A stretch of DNA of 20,337 nucleotides from positions 1-20,337 of IMG/VR virus record IMGVR_UViG_3300042509_003337. One strand, 5' to 3'. Position numbers and translations under genes: made by a program. Shown here piece after piece: positions 1-8,006 of the stretch (position 1 is the stretch's first letter; each line of letters begins with the position of its first letter). This DNA is from a virus. The notes under the pieces were generated by a model, which did no database searches, was not told the origin of the DNA, and saw only the letters and a program-made list of their open reading frames with translations.

Positions 1-67
1 GCTTCCAGAACACATAGCCGCGGGCTTTGGCGATCTTTCGGCACTTGGCTTCTATGTGCTTTTCCAT
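1..67 (-). CDS. N-terminus of a probable VRR-NUC-type nuclease (partial, cut by window edge)
   Basis: Reading leftward from the ATG at 67-65, 22 codons stay open to the window edge and give MEKHIEAKCRKIAKARGYVF followed by WK. A short acidic-then-basic helix leading into 'A-x-x-x-G-x-x-x-x-K' is how phage VRR-NUC (PD-(D/E)XK) nucleases usually begin. That family also commonly sits near DUF2800, polA and VapE genes, as here. The catalytic part lies outside the window, so the assignment rests on 22 residues plus context. The gene diverges from the methyltransferase. No strong Shine-Dalgarno is visible in front of it. It could equally be another small nuclease or an unrelated protein. Confidence 0.45.
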   Translation of the reverse strand, partial: MEKHIEAKCRKIAKARGYVFWK

Positions 68-84
68 GCTTTAACGTATCAGGC

Positions 85-114
85 TTGACGACAGCTTGTC
101 ACCGGGCGTAGGTT
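85..114 (+). promoter_or_regulatory. Candidate sigma70-like promoter for the rightward replication block
   Basis: In the 70-bp divergent gap, TTGACG (85-90) is a good -35 match. TAGGTT (109-114), 18 bp downstream, is a poor -10 match. A small GACA/TGTC inverted repeat lies in the spacer. The element sits upstream of the methyltransferase RBS (AGGAG, 128-132). The -10 is weak and phage or sigma-factor specificity is unknown, so this is only a candidate. Confidence 0.22.
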
Positions 115-137
115 CCCGCCATCAAACAGGAGACAGG

Positions 138-1868
138 ATGAGATACGGTAGCATCTGCAGCGGTATTGAGGCGGCAACAGTGGCGTGGCACGGTCTTGGC
201 TGGGAGCCCGCCTTCTTCTCCGAGATTGATAATTTCCCTCGCGCCGTTCTTCAGCACCACTACCCCGACGTGCCTTTGCACGGCGACTTCACGACCATCA
301 ATGGAGATGAATATGGCCACATTGACCTTCTCGTGGGCGGGACGCCGTGTCAGGATTTCAGCATCGCGGGGCTTAGAGCGGGCCTTGCTGGTGAGCGCGG
401 AAACCTCACACTTGAGTTTGCGCGACTGGTTGATCGAATGCGGCCTCAGTGGATCGTCTGGGAAAACGTCCCCGGCGTCCTGTCAATTGACGGAGGTCGG
501 GCGTTTGGTTCCTTCCTCGGGGCGTTGGCAGAAATCGGGTATGGGTTCGCCTACAGAATTCTTGACGCTCAATACTTCGGAGTTCCACAGCGACGCCGTC
601 GTGTGTTCGTTGTCGGATATTTTGGAGACTGGCGACGTGCCGCGGCGGTTCTTTTTGAGCGCGAAAGCCTGCTCGGGAATCCTGCGCCGCGCCGAGAAGC
701 GGGGAAAGGAGTTGCCCCGATCCTTGAGGCAGGCGCTAGAACAGGTAAGTCAACAACAGATGTCCGAGCCGGCAGCGGCATAGGCAATCCCGGCGATCCA
801 ATGTTTACGCTTCAAGCCGGGAAGCAGCACGCGGTTGCGGGCACTATCGGCGCGCGCACTGGTCTTAGTTGCGGCGCTGATGATGCTGCAAACGGACATA
901 TGATCGTTGCAAATAATAGTTCGCCGTTAACGTCAAACCCTTATGGCGACCATGAAAGCCGAGAAGGTCTGCTGGTGACGCACACCCTCAAAGGTGAAGG
1001 CTTCGACGCCAGCGAGGACGGGACGGGACGCGGCACGCCGCTGGTGCCGGTCGCCTTCTCCATCATGCCGGTGCCCTTCGACACGACGCAGATCACCAGC
1101 AAGGCGAACTACAGCAAGCCGAAGGCAGGCGATCCCTGCCACCCATTGGCTGCAGGCGCGCATCCTCCGGCGATTGCCTTCTCCATCATGCCGATGAACA
1201 GCGGCAAGGACTACAAGGCGCGCGAGACAGACATCGCCCAGCCAATCATGGCCGGCGGCCCCGTCGGCGGTAATCAAGGCGGCGATTTCATCGTTGAGCC
1301 GGTGCCTTTCGACACGACGCAGATCACCAGCGCGGCCAACTACAGCAAGCCGAAGGCGGGCGATCCCTGCCATCCCTTGGCGGCGGGCGCGCATCCTCCG
1401 GCTGTGGCTTACGGCATCCGCTCGGATGCGATGCGCGAAGGGGCAGCGAAGACGCCATCGGCCGACGCTGAAGGGCGCGTTCGTCTGCGCGATCCGGGTC
1501 TGGGCATAACCGCAGAACTTTGTCCGACAATCGATACGGGTGCCGCTCACGCGGTGGCCTTTGATCTTCGCGGCAAGGAAGGCGGCGCGCAATTCGAGGG
1601 GCCGCACGACCCGGCGAACATTCGCGCGGCATCTGGCGGGTCGTCGCGAAGCTATGTCGCCGCCACCGCCGTCCGCCGCCTCACGCCTCGAGAATGCGAG
1701 CGCCTGCAAGGCTTTCCGGACGACTACACACTGGTCCCGTACCGCAACAAGCCCGCCAGCGACGGCCCTCGCTACAAGGCGCTGGGCAATTCGATGGCGG
1801 TGCCTTGTATGCGTTGGATTGGCGAGAGGATTGAGCTTATTGAGACGTTAACCAAGAGGATAGTATAA
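138..1868 (+). CDS. DNA (cytosine-5-)-methyltransferase, phage orphan type
   Basis: This is a 576-aa AdoMet-dependent C5-cytosine DNA methyltransferase, probably protecting phage DNA from host restriction; no partner restriction gene is visible. Motif I is near the start (GSICSGIEAA, residues 4-13). Motif IV PCQDFS carries the catalytic Cys71, motif VI is ENV (109-111), and motif VIII is QRRRRVFVVG (151-160). Motif IX follows near 513 (RRLTPRECERLQGFPDDYT) and motif X GNSMAVP near 550. Between motifs VIII and IX lies an unusually long region of about 330 residues holding the target-recognition part, with a duplicated 34-residue segment. The ATG at 138 is chosen because AGGAG (128-132) precedes it by 5 nt; an upstream TTG at 96 has no such support. 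The stop overlaps the next ATG by one base (TAATG). The first kilobase is visibly more A/T-rich than its neighbours, which suggests separate acquisition. Confidence 0.95.
   Translation: MRYGSICSGIEAATVAWHGLGWEPAFFSEIDNFPRAVLQHHYPDVPLHGDFTTINGDEYGHIDLLVGGTPCQDFSIAGLRAGLAGERGNLTLEFARLVDRMRPQWIVWENVPGVLSIDGGRAFGSFLGALAEIGYGFAYRILDAQYFGVPQRRRRVFVVGYFGDWRRAAAVLFERESLLGNPAPRREAGKGVAPILEAGARTGKSTTDVRAGSGIGNPGDPMFTLQAGKQHAVAGTIGARTGLSCGADDAANGHMIVANNSSPLTSNPYGDHESREGLLVTHTLKGEGFDASEDGTGRGTPLVPVAFSIMPVPFDTTQITSKANYSKPKAGDPCHPLAAGAHPPAIAFSIMPMNSGKDYKARETDIAQPIMAGGPVGGNQGGDFIVEPVPFDTTQITSAANYSKPKAGDPCHPLAAGAHPPAVAYGIRSDAMREGAAKTPSADAEGRVRLRDPGLGITAELCPTIDTGAAHAVAFDLRGKEGGAQFEGPHDPANIRAASGGSSRSYVAATAVRRLTPRECERLQGFPDDYTLVPYRNKPASDGPRYKALGNSMAVPCMRWIGERIELIETLTKRIV
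1071..1171 (+). repeat. Direct repeat copy 1 inside the methyltransferase gene
   Basis: About 101 bp encodes VPFDTTQITSxANYSKPKAG and then DPCHPLAAGAHPPA (residues about 312-345). It recurs 231 bp downstream with a few third-position and conservative changes. A shorter shared piece, gccttctccatcatgccg, precedes copy 1 (1053-1070) and follows it (1176-1193). This indicates past internal duplication in the target-recognition region. Confidence 0.9.
1302..1402 (+). repeat. Direct repeat copy 2 inside the methyltransferase gene
   Basis: This is the second copy of the segment at 1071-1171 (residues about 389-422), shifted by exactly 77 codons. Differences are mostly synonymous (for example cccttc/ccttt, acccattggc/catcccttgg), with K to A at one residue. 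The protein repeat is therefore under selection or fairly recent. Confidence 0.9.
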
Positions 1869-2986
1869 TGCAACACGCACCCTTCGGATCGTCGACTGCC
1901 GAGCGCGTCATCAACTGCCCCGGCTCGGTCGCCCTCAACGCCAAGTCCCCCGAACAGCCCCCGAGCGAGTACGCTGCCAAGGGCAGCGCGCAGCACGCCC
2001 TGATCGAGCACCTGCTCCTCGAAGGCGGCGAGCCGGAAGGCTACGTCGGCGCCGTGTTCGCGGGTGTCGAGATCGACGACGAGCTGGCGGGAGGCGTACG
2101 CATCGCCTTCGATGCCGCCGAGTCGTTGCTGGCTGACTACAGCGGCGACCAGCTGATCGAGCAGCGTCTGGTCATCGTCAAGGACGAGATCTTCGGCACC
2201 GGCGACGTCATCGGCATTTCCGAGGACGGCACGCGCGCCCTGATCGCGGACCACAAGTTTGGCTACGTCGAAGTCTCCCCCGACAGCATGCAGCTGAAGT
2301 TCCTTGCCGCCGCGCTGCTCGCGGATCCTAAGTTCGCCGCCATCTCGAAGGACATCGAAGAATTCGAGCTGGCGATCATCCAGCCCGCGTTCGACCCTCC
2401 CGTGACGAAGGCGTCGATAACGCGCGCCGAGGCCGAGGTCTTCCTGCGGACCATCAAGCTGGCGCACTCGGCCAGCAAGGCTCCCGCCGCTGACGTGCGG
2501 ATGGGCGACTGGTGCAAGTGGTGTCGCGCCAAGGCGATCTGTCCCGCGCAGCGCCAGATGTTCTCGGACCTGATCGACGTGAAGATCCACCCCGACTGGT
2601 CGCTCGCCGAGCTGGGCGAGATTCTGGTCAAGGCCAAGGATTTCGAGAAGCTGATCGAGCACGTGCAGGACCGCGTGAAGCACGAGCTGGCGAACGGCCG
2701 TAGCGTACCGTTCTGGCGCCTCAAGGCGGGCTCGACGCGCCTCGCGTGGGCGCAGGCCGCGAAGGACACGATTGCCGCGCTGCGCGGCCTTGGCCTCAAG
2801 GGCGAGAAGGCCATTCAACCCATCACCCCGGCCGCCGCCAAGAAGGCGCTGGGCGAGCTTCCCGACGATCTCGTTGTGAAGACCACGAGCGCGCCGTCGC
2901 TCGCTCGTGACACCGACACCGCAGACGCTGTCCTGCCGGTGGCGGCCTTCGCAAAGGCAGCAGCACTGTTGAAAGGAAACAGGTAA
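1868..2986 (+). CDS. DUF2800-family Cas4/RecB-like nuclease with probable 4Fe-4S cluster
   Basis: This 372-aa protein is a PD-(D/E)XK nuclease of the DUF2800 type, found beside phage polymerases. It probably processes DNA ends or recombination intermediates. The opening INCPGSVAL (residues 15-23) and YAAKGSAQH (35-43) are typical of the family. The nuclease core is visible as GTGDV (Asp113) and ADHKFGYVEV (Asp128, Lys130). Cys17 together with Cys216, Cys219 and Cys225 (CKWCRAKAIC) matches the cluster-binding layout of Cas4/AddB nucleases. The start ATG overlaps the methyltransferase stop by one base and follows AGAGGA (1855-1860), so the two genes are translationally coupled. Family membership is well supported; the exact substrate is not. 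Confidence 0.9.
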   Translation: MQHAPFGSSTAERVINCPGSVALNAKSPEQPPSEYAAKGSAQHALIEHLLLEGGEPEGYVGAVFAGVEIDDELAGGVRIAFDAAESLLADYSGDQLIEQRLVIVKDEIFGTGDVIGISEDGTRALIADHKFGYVEVSPDSMQLKFLAAALLADPKFAAISKDIEEFELAIIQPAFDPPVTKASITRAEAEVFLRTIKLAHSASKAPAADVRMGDWCKWCRAKAICPAQRQMFSDLIDVKIHPDWSLAELGEILVKAKDFEKLIEHVQDRVKHELANGRSVPFWRLKAGSTRLAWAQAAKDTIAALRGLGLKGEKAIQPITPAAAKKALGELPDDLVVKTTSAPSLARDTDTADAVLPVAAFAKAAALLKGNR

Positions 2987-3673
2987 ATGAGCAACGAACT
3001 GAGCCTCTTCTCGAAGGGCGGCCTGCCGCCGGCCGACGTCAACGCCTACAAGCAGTCGCTGAAGGCGATGTCTTCGGCGGCGAAGTCGTCGCTGGGCGGC
3101 CTCCCGTACCTGCGGATGGGCAAGGACGGCGAGTGGGTGTACGGCGCCGACAACACCGAGGTCGAGGAAGGCAGCCTGTGGGCGGTTAACCCGTTCTCGA
3201 TGTCGCTCGGCTTCATCGCGTGGGGCACCGGCGCGCAGGAGGGCACCGTCCTCGGCGAGCAGATGGCCCGCGTCGGCGAGGTGCCGGTGCAGCGGGGCAA
3301 CCTGCAGGATGTCGGCGCCGAGTGGACGCCGTGCTGCTCGTTCGAGATGGTCTGCCTCAACGGCGAGGACAAGGGGACGCACGTCCTCTACAAGACCAAC
3401 TCGGTCGGCGGCCGCCGCGCGTTCGCCGACATGATGCAGCTGATCGCGGCCGCGATGGACGACGCTGAGGGCAAGTGCGTCCCCATCCTGAACCTCGACT
3501 GCGACAGTTACCCGCACAAGAAGTACGGCAAGATCTACACGCCGATCTTCGACATCAAGAAGTGGGTGATGCCGGACGCGCAGGAGCTTGGGGGCGCGCC
3601 GGCCAAGAAGGAAGAGGCGGAGGCTCCGACGAAGCCTGCCGAGGAGGGCACGGTTCGTCGTCGTCGTCGTTGA
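2987..3673 (+). CDS. Probable phage ssDNA-binding / replication accessory protein (uncharacterised family)
   Basis: The product is 228 aa and I cannot assign it to a characterised family with certainty. Residues 38-195 are a compact, aromatic-rich region (GGLPYLRMGKDGEWVYG, SLWAVNPFSMSLGFIAWG, HKKYGKIYTPIFDI) that looks like a beta-rich nucleic-acid-binding fold. It sits between a DUF2800 nuclease and a family A polymerase, the slot where other phages encode DUF2815-type or gp2.5-type ssDNA-binding proteins, so that role is inferred from position. The tail (about 205-228) is Lys/Glu/Pro-rich and ends in five arginines, the opposite of the acidic tip usual in SSBs. The start lies directly after the upstream stop (TAA|ATG), with AAAGGA 9 nt before it. 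Confidence 0.8.
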   Translation: MSNELSLFSKGGLPPADVNAYKQSLKAMSSAAKSSLGGLPYLRMGKDGEWVYGADNTEVEEGSLWAVNPFSMSLGFIAWGTGAQEGTVLGEQMARVGEVPVQRGNLQDVGAEWTPCCSFEMVCLNGEDKGTHVLYKTNSVGGRRAFADMMQLIAAAMDDAEGKCVPILNLDCDSYPHKKYGKIYTPIFDIKKWVMPDAQELGGAPAKKEEAEAPTKPAEEGTVRRRRR

Positions 3674-3682
3674 AGCCTGACT

Positions 3683-3713
3683 GGGGGCGGCCCATGGCCG
3701 CCCCCATTTCTTT
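3683..3713 (+). terminator. GC-rich hairpin with U-rich tail between accessory gene and DNA polymerase
   Basis: GGGGGCGGCC (3683-3692), loop CAT, then GGCCGCCCCC (3696-3705) form a perfect 10-bp stem, followed by ATTTCTTT. This is the form of an intrinsic terminator, though the U-tract is interrupted. It lies 10 nt after the stop of the accessory gene and just ahead of the polymerase RBS (GGAG, 3714-3717). With co-directional genes on both sides it would act as a partial terminator, attenuator or mRNA stabiliser. Confidence 0.6.
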
Positions 3714-3723
3714 GGAGAATAGA

Positions 3724-5712
3724 ATGGCATTGATCCTGTCCCTCGATTACGAGACCTCCGCGCCCCTCGACCTGACCGTGGTCGGCGCCTACCGCTACGC
3801 CCAGAGCGCCACGATCATGTGCGCCGGCTACGCGATCTACGAAGAGAACACGTTCGAGCCCGAGATGGTGAAGCCGTGGCGCGCTTGGAAGGGCGAGCCG
3901 ATGCCCGATGAGCTGGTCAGGGCGTTGATGACGGTGACCGTCAAGAAGTGTGCGTGGAACGCTCAGTTCGAGCGCCTGATCACCAAGCATTGCACTGAAG
4001 TCTACGTCAACGACGACGAATGGTTCTGCACCGCCGCCCGCGCCCGCGCCTCGGCATATCCGGGCAAGCTGGACTTGTGCGCGAAGGCGCTGGCGATCCC
4101 GCAGAAGAAGGATCTCGCAGGCGGCAAGCTGATGAAGAAGCTGTCGACCGAGGGCACCGGCACCGAGGAAGAGTACGAACGCGTCCTCGAATACTGCCTG
4201 CAGGATGTCGTCGTCGAGGCGACCATTGGCATGGTCATCCGCGACCTGACTGCCGAGGAGTGGAAGGACTACCACGTCTGCGAGCGCATGAACGACCGCG
4301 GCATCCCCATCGACGCCGATCTGGCGCGCGCGGCTCAGAACTATGCCGAGGTTGAGGCGGCAGAAATTGCTAAGGAATTAAATGCCGCGACGGGCGGCGC
4401 GATCACCAGCGCGAAGCAGTTCGGCCGCATCAAGAAGTGGGTCGGCGAGAAAGCTCCCGAGATCGCCCTGCAGTTTACCGACGAGGAGACGGGCAAGTTC
4501 TCGCTCGACAAGTCGGCACGTACCGCCATCTTCGAGAGCGACCTGCAGCTCGGTGAGGAAGTCCGCGAGGTTCTGGAGCTGATCGACGACGCCGGCCGCG
4601 CCAGCACGGCCAAGTACGCCGCCATCGAGAACCGCACCGACACCGACGGCCGCCTGCGTGGGGCGTACCTGTTCAACGGCGCGGGCCAGACGGGGCGCTT
4701 CAGCGCGATGGGCTTCCAGCCGCATAATCTGGTGCGCGACAAGCTCGACAACGCTGGCGACGTGATCGAGGCCGTCCTCGACGGCGCCTCGGCCGGCGAG
4801 GTCACCAAGCTCTCCGGGCAGAACATGCTGACGACGCTGGCGCGCATGCTGCGGCCGACCATCGTCGCGGAGAACGGCAACGTGCTGGCGTGGGCCGACT
4901 ATTCGGCCGTCGAGGCGCGCGCCCTGCCGTGGCTCTCGGCGTCGCCGGCCGCGGAGCCGCTGCTCGACATCTTCCGCAAGAACGAAGACGTCTACAAGCA
5001 CGCGGCGATGGGCATCTACGGTGTGCCCTTCGACAAGGTCGACAAGGCCCAGCGCCAGATGGGCAAGATCGCCGTGCTGGCGCTCGGGTATCAGGGTGGC
5101 AAGAATGCCTTCCGCAAGATGGCGCGCGCCTACGGCCTCAAGATTGGCGACGACTTGGCCGACGAGATCAAGGTTGCGTGGCGTCTGGCGAACCCGTGGG
5201 CGAAAACCTTCTGGCGCGATCTGGAGGGTGCCGCCGTTCGCGCCGCGCGCAACCCGGGCACCATCGAGACGGCGGGCCGCATCAAGTACCTGATGCACGG
5301 CGACATGCTCTACGCGCTGCTGCCGTGCGGCAGGCTGATCGCGTACCCGGAAGTCGAGGTGGTGGAGGTCGACGGCAAGTACGGCCCGCAGGCCCGCGTG
5401 TCGTCCCTGAAGGCCTCGATGCACCCCAAGAAGGGTGAGACGGCGTGGCCCCGCGTGACCCTCTACGGGGGCCTGCTGGCCGAGAACGCGACGCAGGGCT
5501 TCTGCGCCTCGCTGCTGCGCGCAGCTGTGCGTCACCTCGACGAGGCCGGCTGGCCCGTCGTCATGCACACGCACGACGAGGTGCTCGTCGAGGTCGCGGA
5601 AGATGAAGTCGACGATGCCAAGGCAGCGTTGCAGGAGGCCATGCTGACGAACGCATGGCCCGACTTGCCGCTTGCCGCCGACCCGGAGCACGGCTACAGC
5701 TACGACAAGTAG
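3724..5712 (+). CDS. Family A DNA polymerase with 3'-5' exonuclease domain
   Basis: This 662-aa phage replicative polymerase is related to Pol I/T7 gp5 and lacks the 5'-3' nuclease domain. The N-terminal proofreading domain shows Exo I DYE (Asp8, Glu10), Exo II NAQFE (79-83) and Exo III YCLQD (Tyr157, Asp161). The polymerase domain has motif A WADYSAVEAR (Asp392), motif B RQMGKIAVLALGY (Arg444, Lys448, Tyr456) and motif C HTHDEV (His617, Asp618, Glu619). All catalytic residues expected are present. The start is the ATG at 3724, preceded by GGAG with 6-nt spacing; the frame is open further upstream to 3475, but that part overlaps the previous gene out of frame and has no polymerase homology. 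The RBS and start of the helicase gene follow the stop immediately. Confidence 0.97.
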   Translation: MALILSLDYETSAPLDLTVVGAYRYAQSATIMCAGYAIYEENTFEPEMVKPWRAWKGEPMPDELVRALMTVTVKKCAWNAQFERLITKHCTEVYVNDDEWFCTAARARASAYPGKLDLCAKALAIPQKKDLAGGKLMKKLSTEGTGTEEEYERVLEYCLQDVVVEATIGMVIRDLTAEEWKDYHVCERMNDRGIPIDADLARAAQNYAEVEAAEIAKELNAATGGAITSAKQFGRIKKWVGEKAPEIALQFTDEETGKFSLDKSARTAIFESDLQLGEEVREVLELIDDAGRASTAKYAAIENRTDTDGRLRGAYLFNGAGQTGRFSAMGFQPHNLVRDKLDNAGDVIEAVLDGASAGEVTKLSGQNMLTTLARMLRPTIVAENGNVLAWADYSAVEARALPWLSASPAAEPLLDIFRKNEDVYKHAAMGIYGVPFDKVDKAQRQMGKIAVLALGYQGGKNAFRKMARAYGLKIGDDLADEIKVAWRLANPWAKTFWRDLEGAAVRAARNPGTIETAGRIKYLMHGDMLYALLPCGRLIAYPEVEVVEVDGKYGPQARVSSLKASMHPKKGETAWPRVTLYGGLLAENATQGFCASLLRAAVRHLDEAGWPVVMHTHDEVLVEVAEDEVDDAKAALQEAMLTNAWPDLPLAADPEHGYSYDK

Positions 5713-5720
5713 AGGTCGAT

Positions 5721-8006
5721 ATGGAATTGGATACATTCATAGAGCACGTCTTCGGTGACGTGCCCGACGACGAGATCGTCGGCATCGTCCAGCGCGGCAA
5801 GGATAACCGGGGCTGGCTGACGACACCCTACAAGAAGGGGCGCACCAAGCTGCGCCCCGACGCCGCCAGTTACTACTGCATCTCGACCCTGAAGAAGCCC
5901 CCCGAGGGCGAGCCTCTGCGGCGGCTGATGCCGAACATGGCCCGGTGCCATGTCATCGTCCTCGACGACATCGGGACCAAGATCGACCCCGCGAGGTTCA
6001 AGGGCAAGGCTGGCCCCCACTACGTGATGGAGACGTCGGCGGGCAATTTCCAGTACGGCCTGCTCTTCGACGGGACGGTGGAAGAGGCGCAGGTCCTGAT
6101 CGAGGCCCTGATCGAGGCCGAGTACAGCGACCCCGGCGCGCGCGACGTTCACCGCCTCGTGCGGCTCCCCGGCTCGCTGAACTTCAAGAGCGACCCGCCC
6201 TTCGTCGCCCGCATCGTCGAGGAGGGCTGGGACCAGCCGACGTGGACGTTCAAGGAGCTGTGCGAGGAGTTCGGCCTGACGCCGCGCGAGCCGACGAGCC
6301 TGCGCTCGACAAAGCGCGCGTGGAGCGGCGACACCGGCGGTGACGTGATCCTGAAGTGGATCACCGAGAAGGGCATGGCCCTCTCGGAGCCGAACTCCGA
6401 CGGCTGGATGTTCATCGAGTGCCCGTGGGCCGACGAGCACAGCGACGGCCGGCGCGACGCGAAGTGGCAGATCGGGAACGGCACGACGGGCGCCTACCAC
6501 TGCTTCCACGGCTCCTGCCAGCACCGGACGCAGGGCGACTTCCTGCTCTGGTGCGAGGCGAACGGGGCTCCCGACTTCGAGGCTGAGGCCGTCACGCAGC
6601 TCACCACCATCGGCCAGAAGCTGGCGACGATACCGCGGGGTGCCTTTGCGCTGCCGGGCCCTTTAAAGCCCCCGCCGAGGGGGGCCGCTGCGGGGGATAT
6701 CCTTACTGGGCTCGTGCTGACGTACGCCGGGCGAGTGAAGAAAGAGCAGCTGCCGTCGCTCGAAGTGACGGCAAGGGCCGGGCTGCCGAAAGACATACAA
6801 AAGGCGACTATCGAAAACGTGCAGCATGTCGTCGCGGAATGCGGCTTCTCCGTTCTAAGAAATCACATGACCGGAGAAGTCGAGCTGTCCCACGCGGACG
6901 AAGCCTTTGACACGATTGAGAACCCCTCGGAGCGCGCCCTGATGACCCGTGAATTCCTGATCTCGCTCGCCAACCGCGCAGGCATCTCGCTGCGCGCCAC
7001 GCTCGACGAGCTGCTGTACACGCTCGCGTCGAACAACGGGTACCACCCCGTGTTCGACTGGATCACCGACAGAGACAAACCGTGGGACGGCGTCGACCGC
7101 TTCCGCGCGCTGGCCGACACCATCGAGGCGAAGAACCCGCAGTGGCGCGACATCGTCCTCCTCCGCGCGTCCATCCAAGCCATCGTGGCGTGGACGAACT
7201 GGGAGCGGGAGACGCCCGTCAGCGTCCCCCACGTGGTTGTCTTCGTCGGCCCGCAAGGCTGCGGCAAGTCATCGTGGATCGGCTCGCTGCTGCCCGCGGC
7301 GTGGCGCCTGCTGGAGCAGAGCGCCAACCTTGGGCACGCCAGCAGCAAGGACGACGAGCGCAGGCTGACAAGCTCTCCGCTCGTCGAGATGGCCGAGCTG
7401 GAGGCGATCATCAGCCGCATCGAAGCGGGGCACTTGAAGAGCTTCCTCTCGCGCCCCGTCGACAAGATCCGCCTCCCCTACGACCGGCTCATCACCACGC
7501 GCCCCCGCGTGACCTCGTTCTGGGCCAGCGTGAACGACGGACAGTTCCTCAACGACCCGACGGGCGCGCGCCGCTTCTGGCCCGTCGAGGTCACGCGCTG
7601 CAACGCCTTCCACGACATCGACATGCAGCAGTACTGGGCCCAGATGCTTCACCTCTTCCGGCAGGGCGAGGGCTGGAACCTGACGCGCGAAGAGCTGCAG
7701 CTCCACACCGCCATCGTCGAGGAGCACCGCGTCGAGAGCCCCGCCGAGGGGCGGCTGCAGGAGCTGTACGCGCGCAAGAAGCACGTCGCGGCGAAGGACT
7801 GGACCTTCGCCACGGCGAGCGACATCGGGCGCTACTACGGGTTGCCGGACAACTACGGGACAGCGCGTGCCGTCGGCAGCGTGTTGCGCAAGATGTTTGG
7901 CGAGAGGATCAGCAACAACGAACGGAAAGGATGGAAAGTGCCGATCAAGCAGACTGAACTCAGGGCGGGTTTCTCCGCCTACATTCCCCCAGAGGACGCG
8001 TCATGA
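5721..8006 (+). CDS. Primase-helicase: RepB-like primase, zinc motif and VapE-type P-loop helicase
   Basis: This 761-aa protein probably makes primers and unwinds DNA for the neighbouring polymerase. The N-terminal primase-like region has VIVLDDIG (acidic pair Asp82-Asp83), ETSAGNFQYGLLF (104-116) and DVHRLVRLPGSLNFK (142-156), as in RepB/AEP-like primases. A likely zinc site follows: Cys234, His240, then CFHGSCQH (261-268). The C-terminal half is a VirE/VapE (PF05272-like) ATPase with Walker A GPQGCGKS (510-517), an acidic LVEMAELEAI Walker B region, and SVNDGQFLNDPTGARRFWPV (about 603-622) carrying sensor and arginine residues. The ATG at 5721 has AGAGG at 5711-5715 overlapping the polymerase stop. 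The interdomain linker (about 310-350) is Pro/Gly-rich. Catalytic assignments are by motif only. Confidence 0.93.
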   Translation: MELDTFIEHVFGDVPDDEIVGIVQRGKDNRGWLTTPYKKGRTKLRPDAASYYCISTLKKPPEGEPLRRLMPNMARCHVIVLDDIGTKIDPARFKGKAGPHYVMETSAGNFQYGLLFDGTVEEAQVLIEALIEAEYSDPGARDVHRLVRLPGSLNFKSDPPFVARIVEEGWDQPTWTFKELCEEFGLTPREPTSLRSTKRAWSGDTGGDVILKWITEKGMALSEPNSDGWMFIECPWADEHSDGRRDAKWQIGNGTTGAYHCFHGSCQHRTQGDFLLWCEANGAPDFEAEAVTQLTTIGQKLATIPRGAFALPGPLKPPPRGAAAGDILTGLVLTYAGRVKKEQLPSLEVTARAGLPKDIQKATIENVQHVVAECGFSVLRNHMTGEVELSHADEAFDTIENPSERALMTREFLISLANRAGISLRATLDELLYTLASNNGYHPVFDWITDRDKPWDGVDRFRALADTIEAKNPQWRDIVLLRASIQAIVAWTNWERETPVSVPHVVVFVGPQGCGKSSWIGSLLPAAWRLLEQSANLGHASSKDDERRLTSSPLVEMAELEAIISRIEAGHLKSFLSRPVDKIRLPYDRLITTRPRVTSFWASVNDGQFLNDPTGARRFWPVEVTRCNAFHDIDMQQYWAQMLHLFRQGEGWNLTREELQLHTAIVEEHRVESPAEGRLQELYARKKHVAAKDWTFATASDIGRYYGLPDNYGTARAVGSVLRKMFGERISNNERKGWKVPIKQTELRAGFSAYIPPEDAS

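Noticed and set aside
3475-3723. N-terminal extension of the polymerase frame
   Set aside because: It overlaps the accessory gene out of frame and crosses the hairpin; the ATG at 3724 has a proper RBS and starts exactly at the exonuclease domain.
1772-3730. A 652-codon leftward open frame opposite the nuclease and accessory genes
   Set aside because: The frame is antisense to two well-supported genes with clear motifs, is Arg/Leu/Val-rich with no domain, and is typical of GC-rich antisense frames where stops are rare.
4378-5736. A 452-codon leftward open frame opposite the DNA polymerase
   Set aside because: It mirrors conserved polymerase codons and shows no family features of its own.
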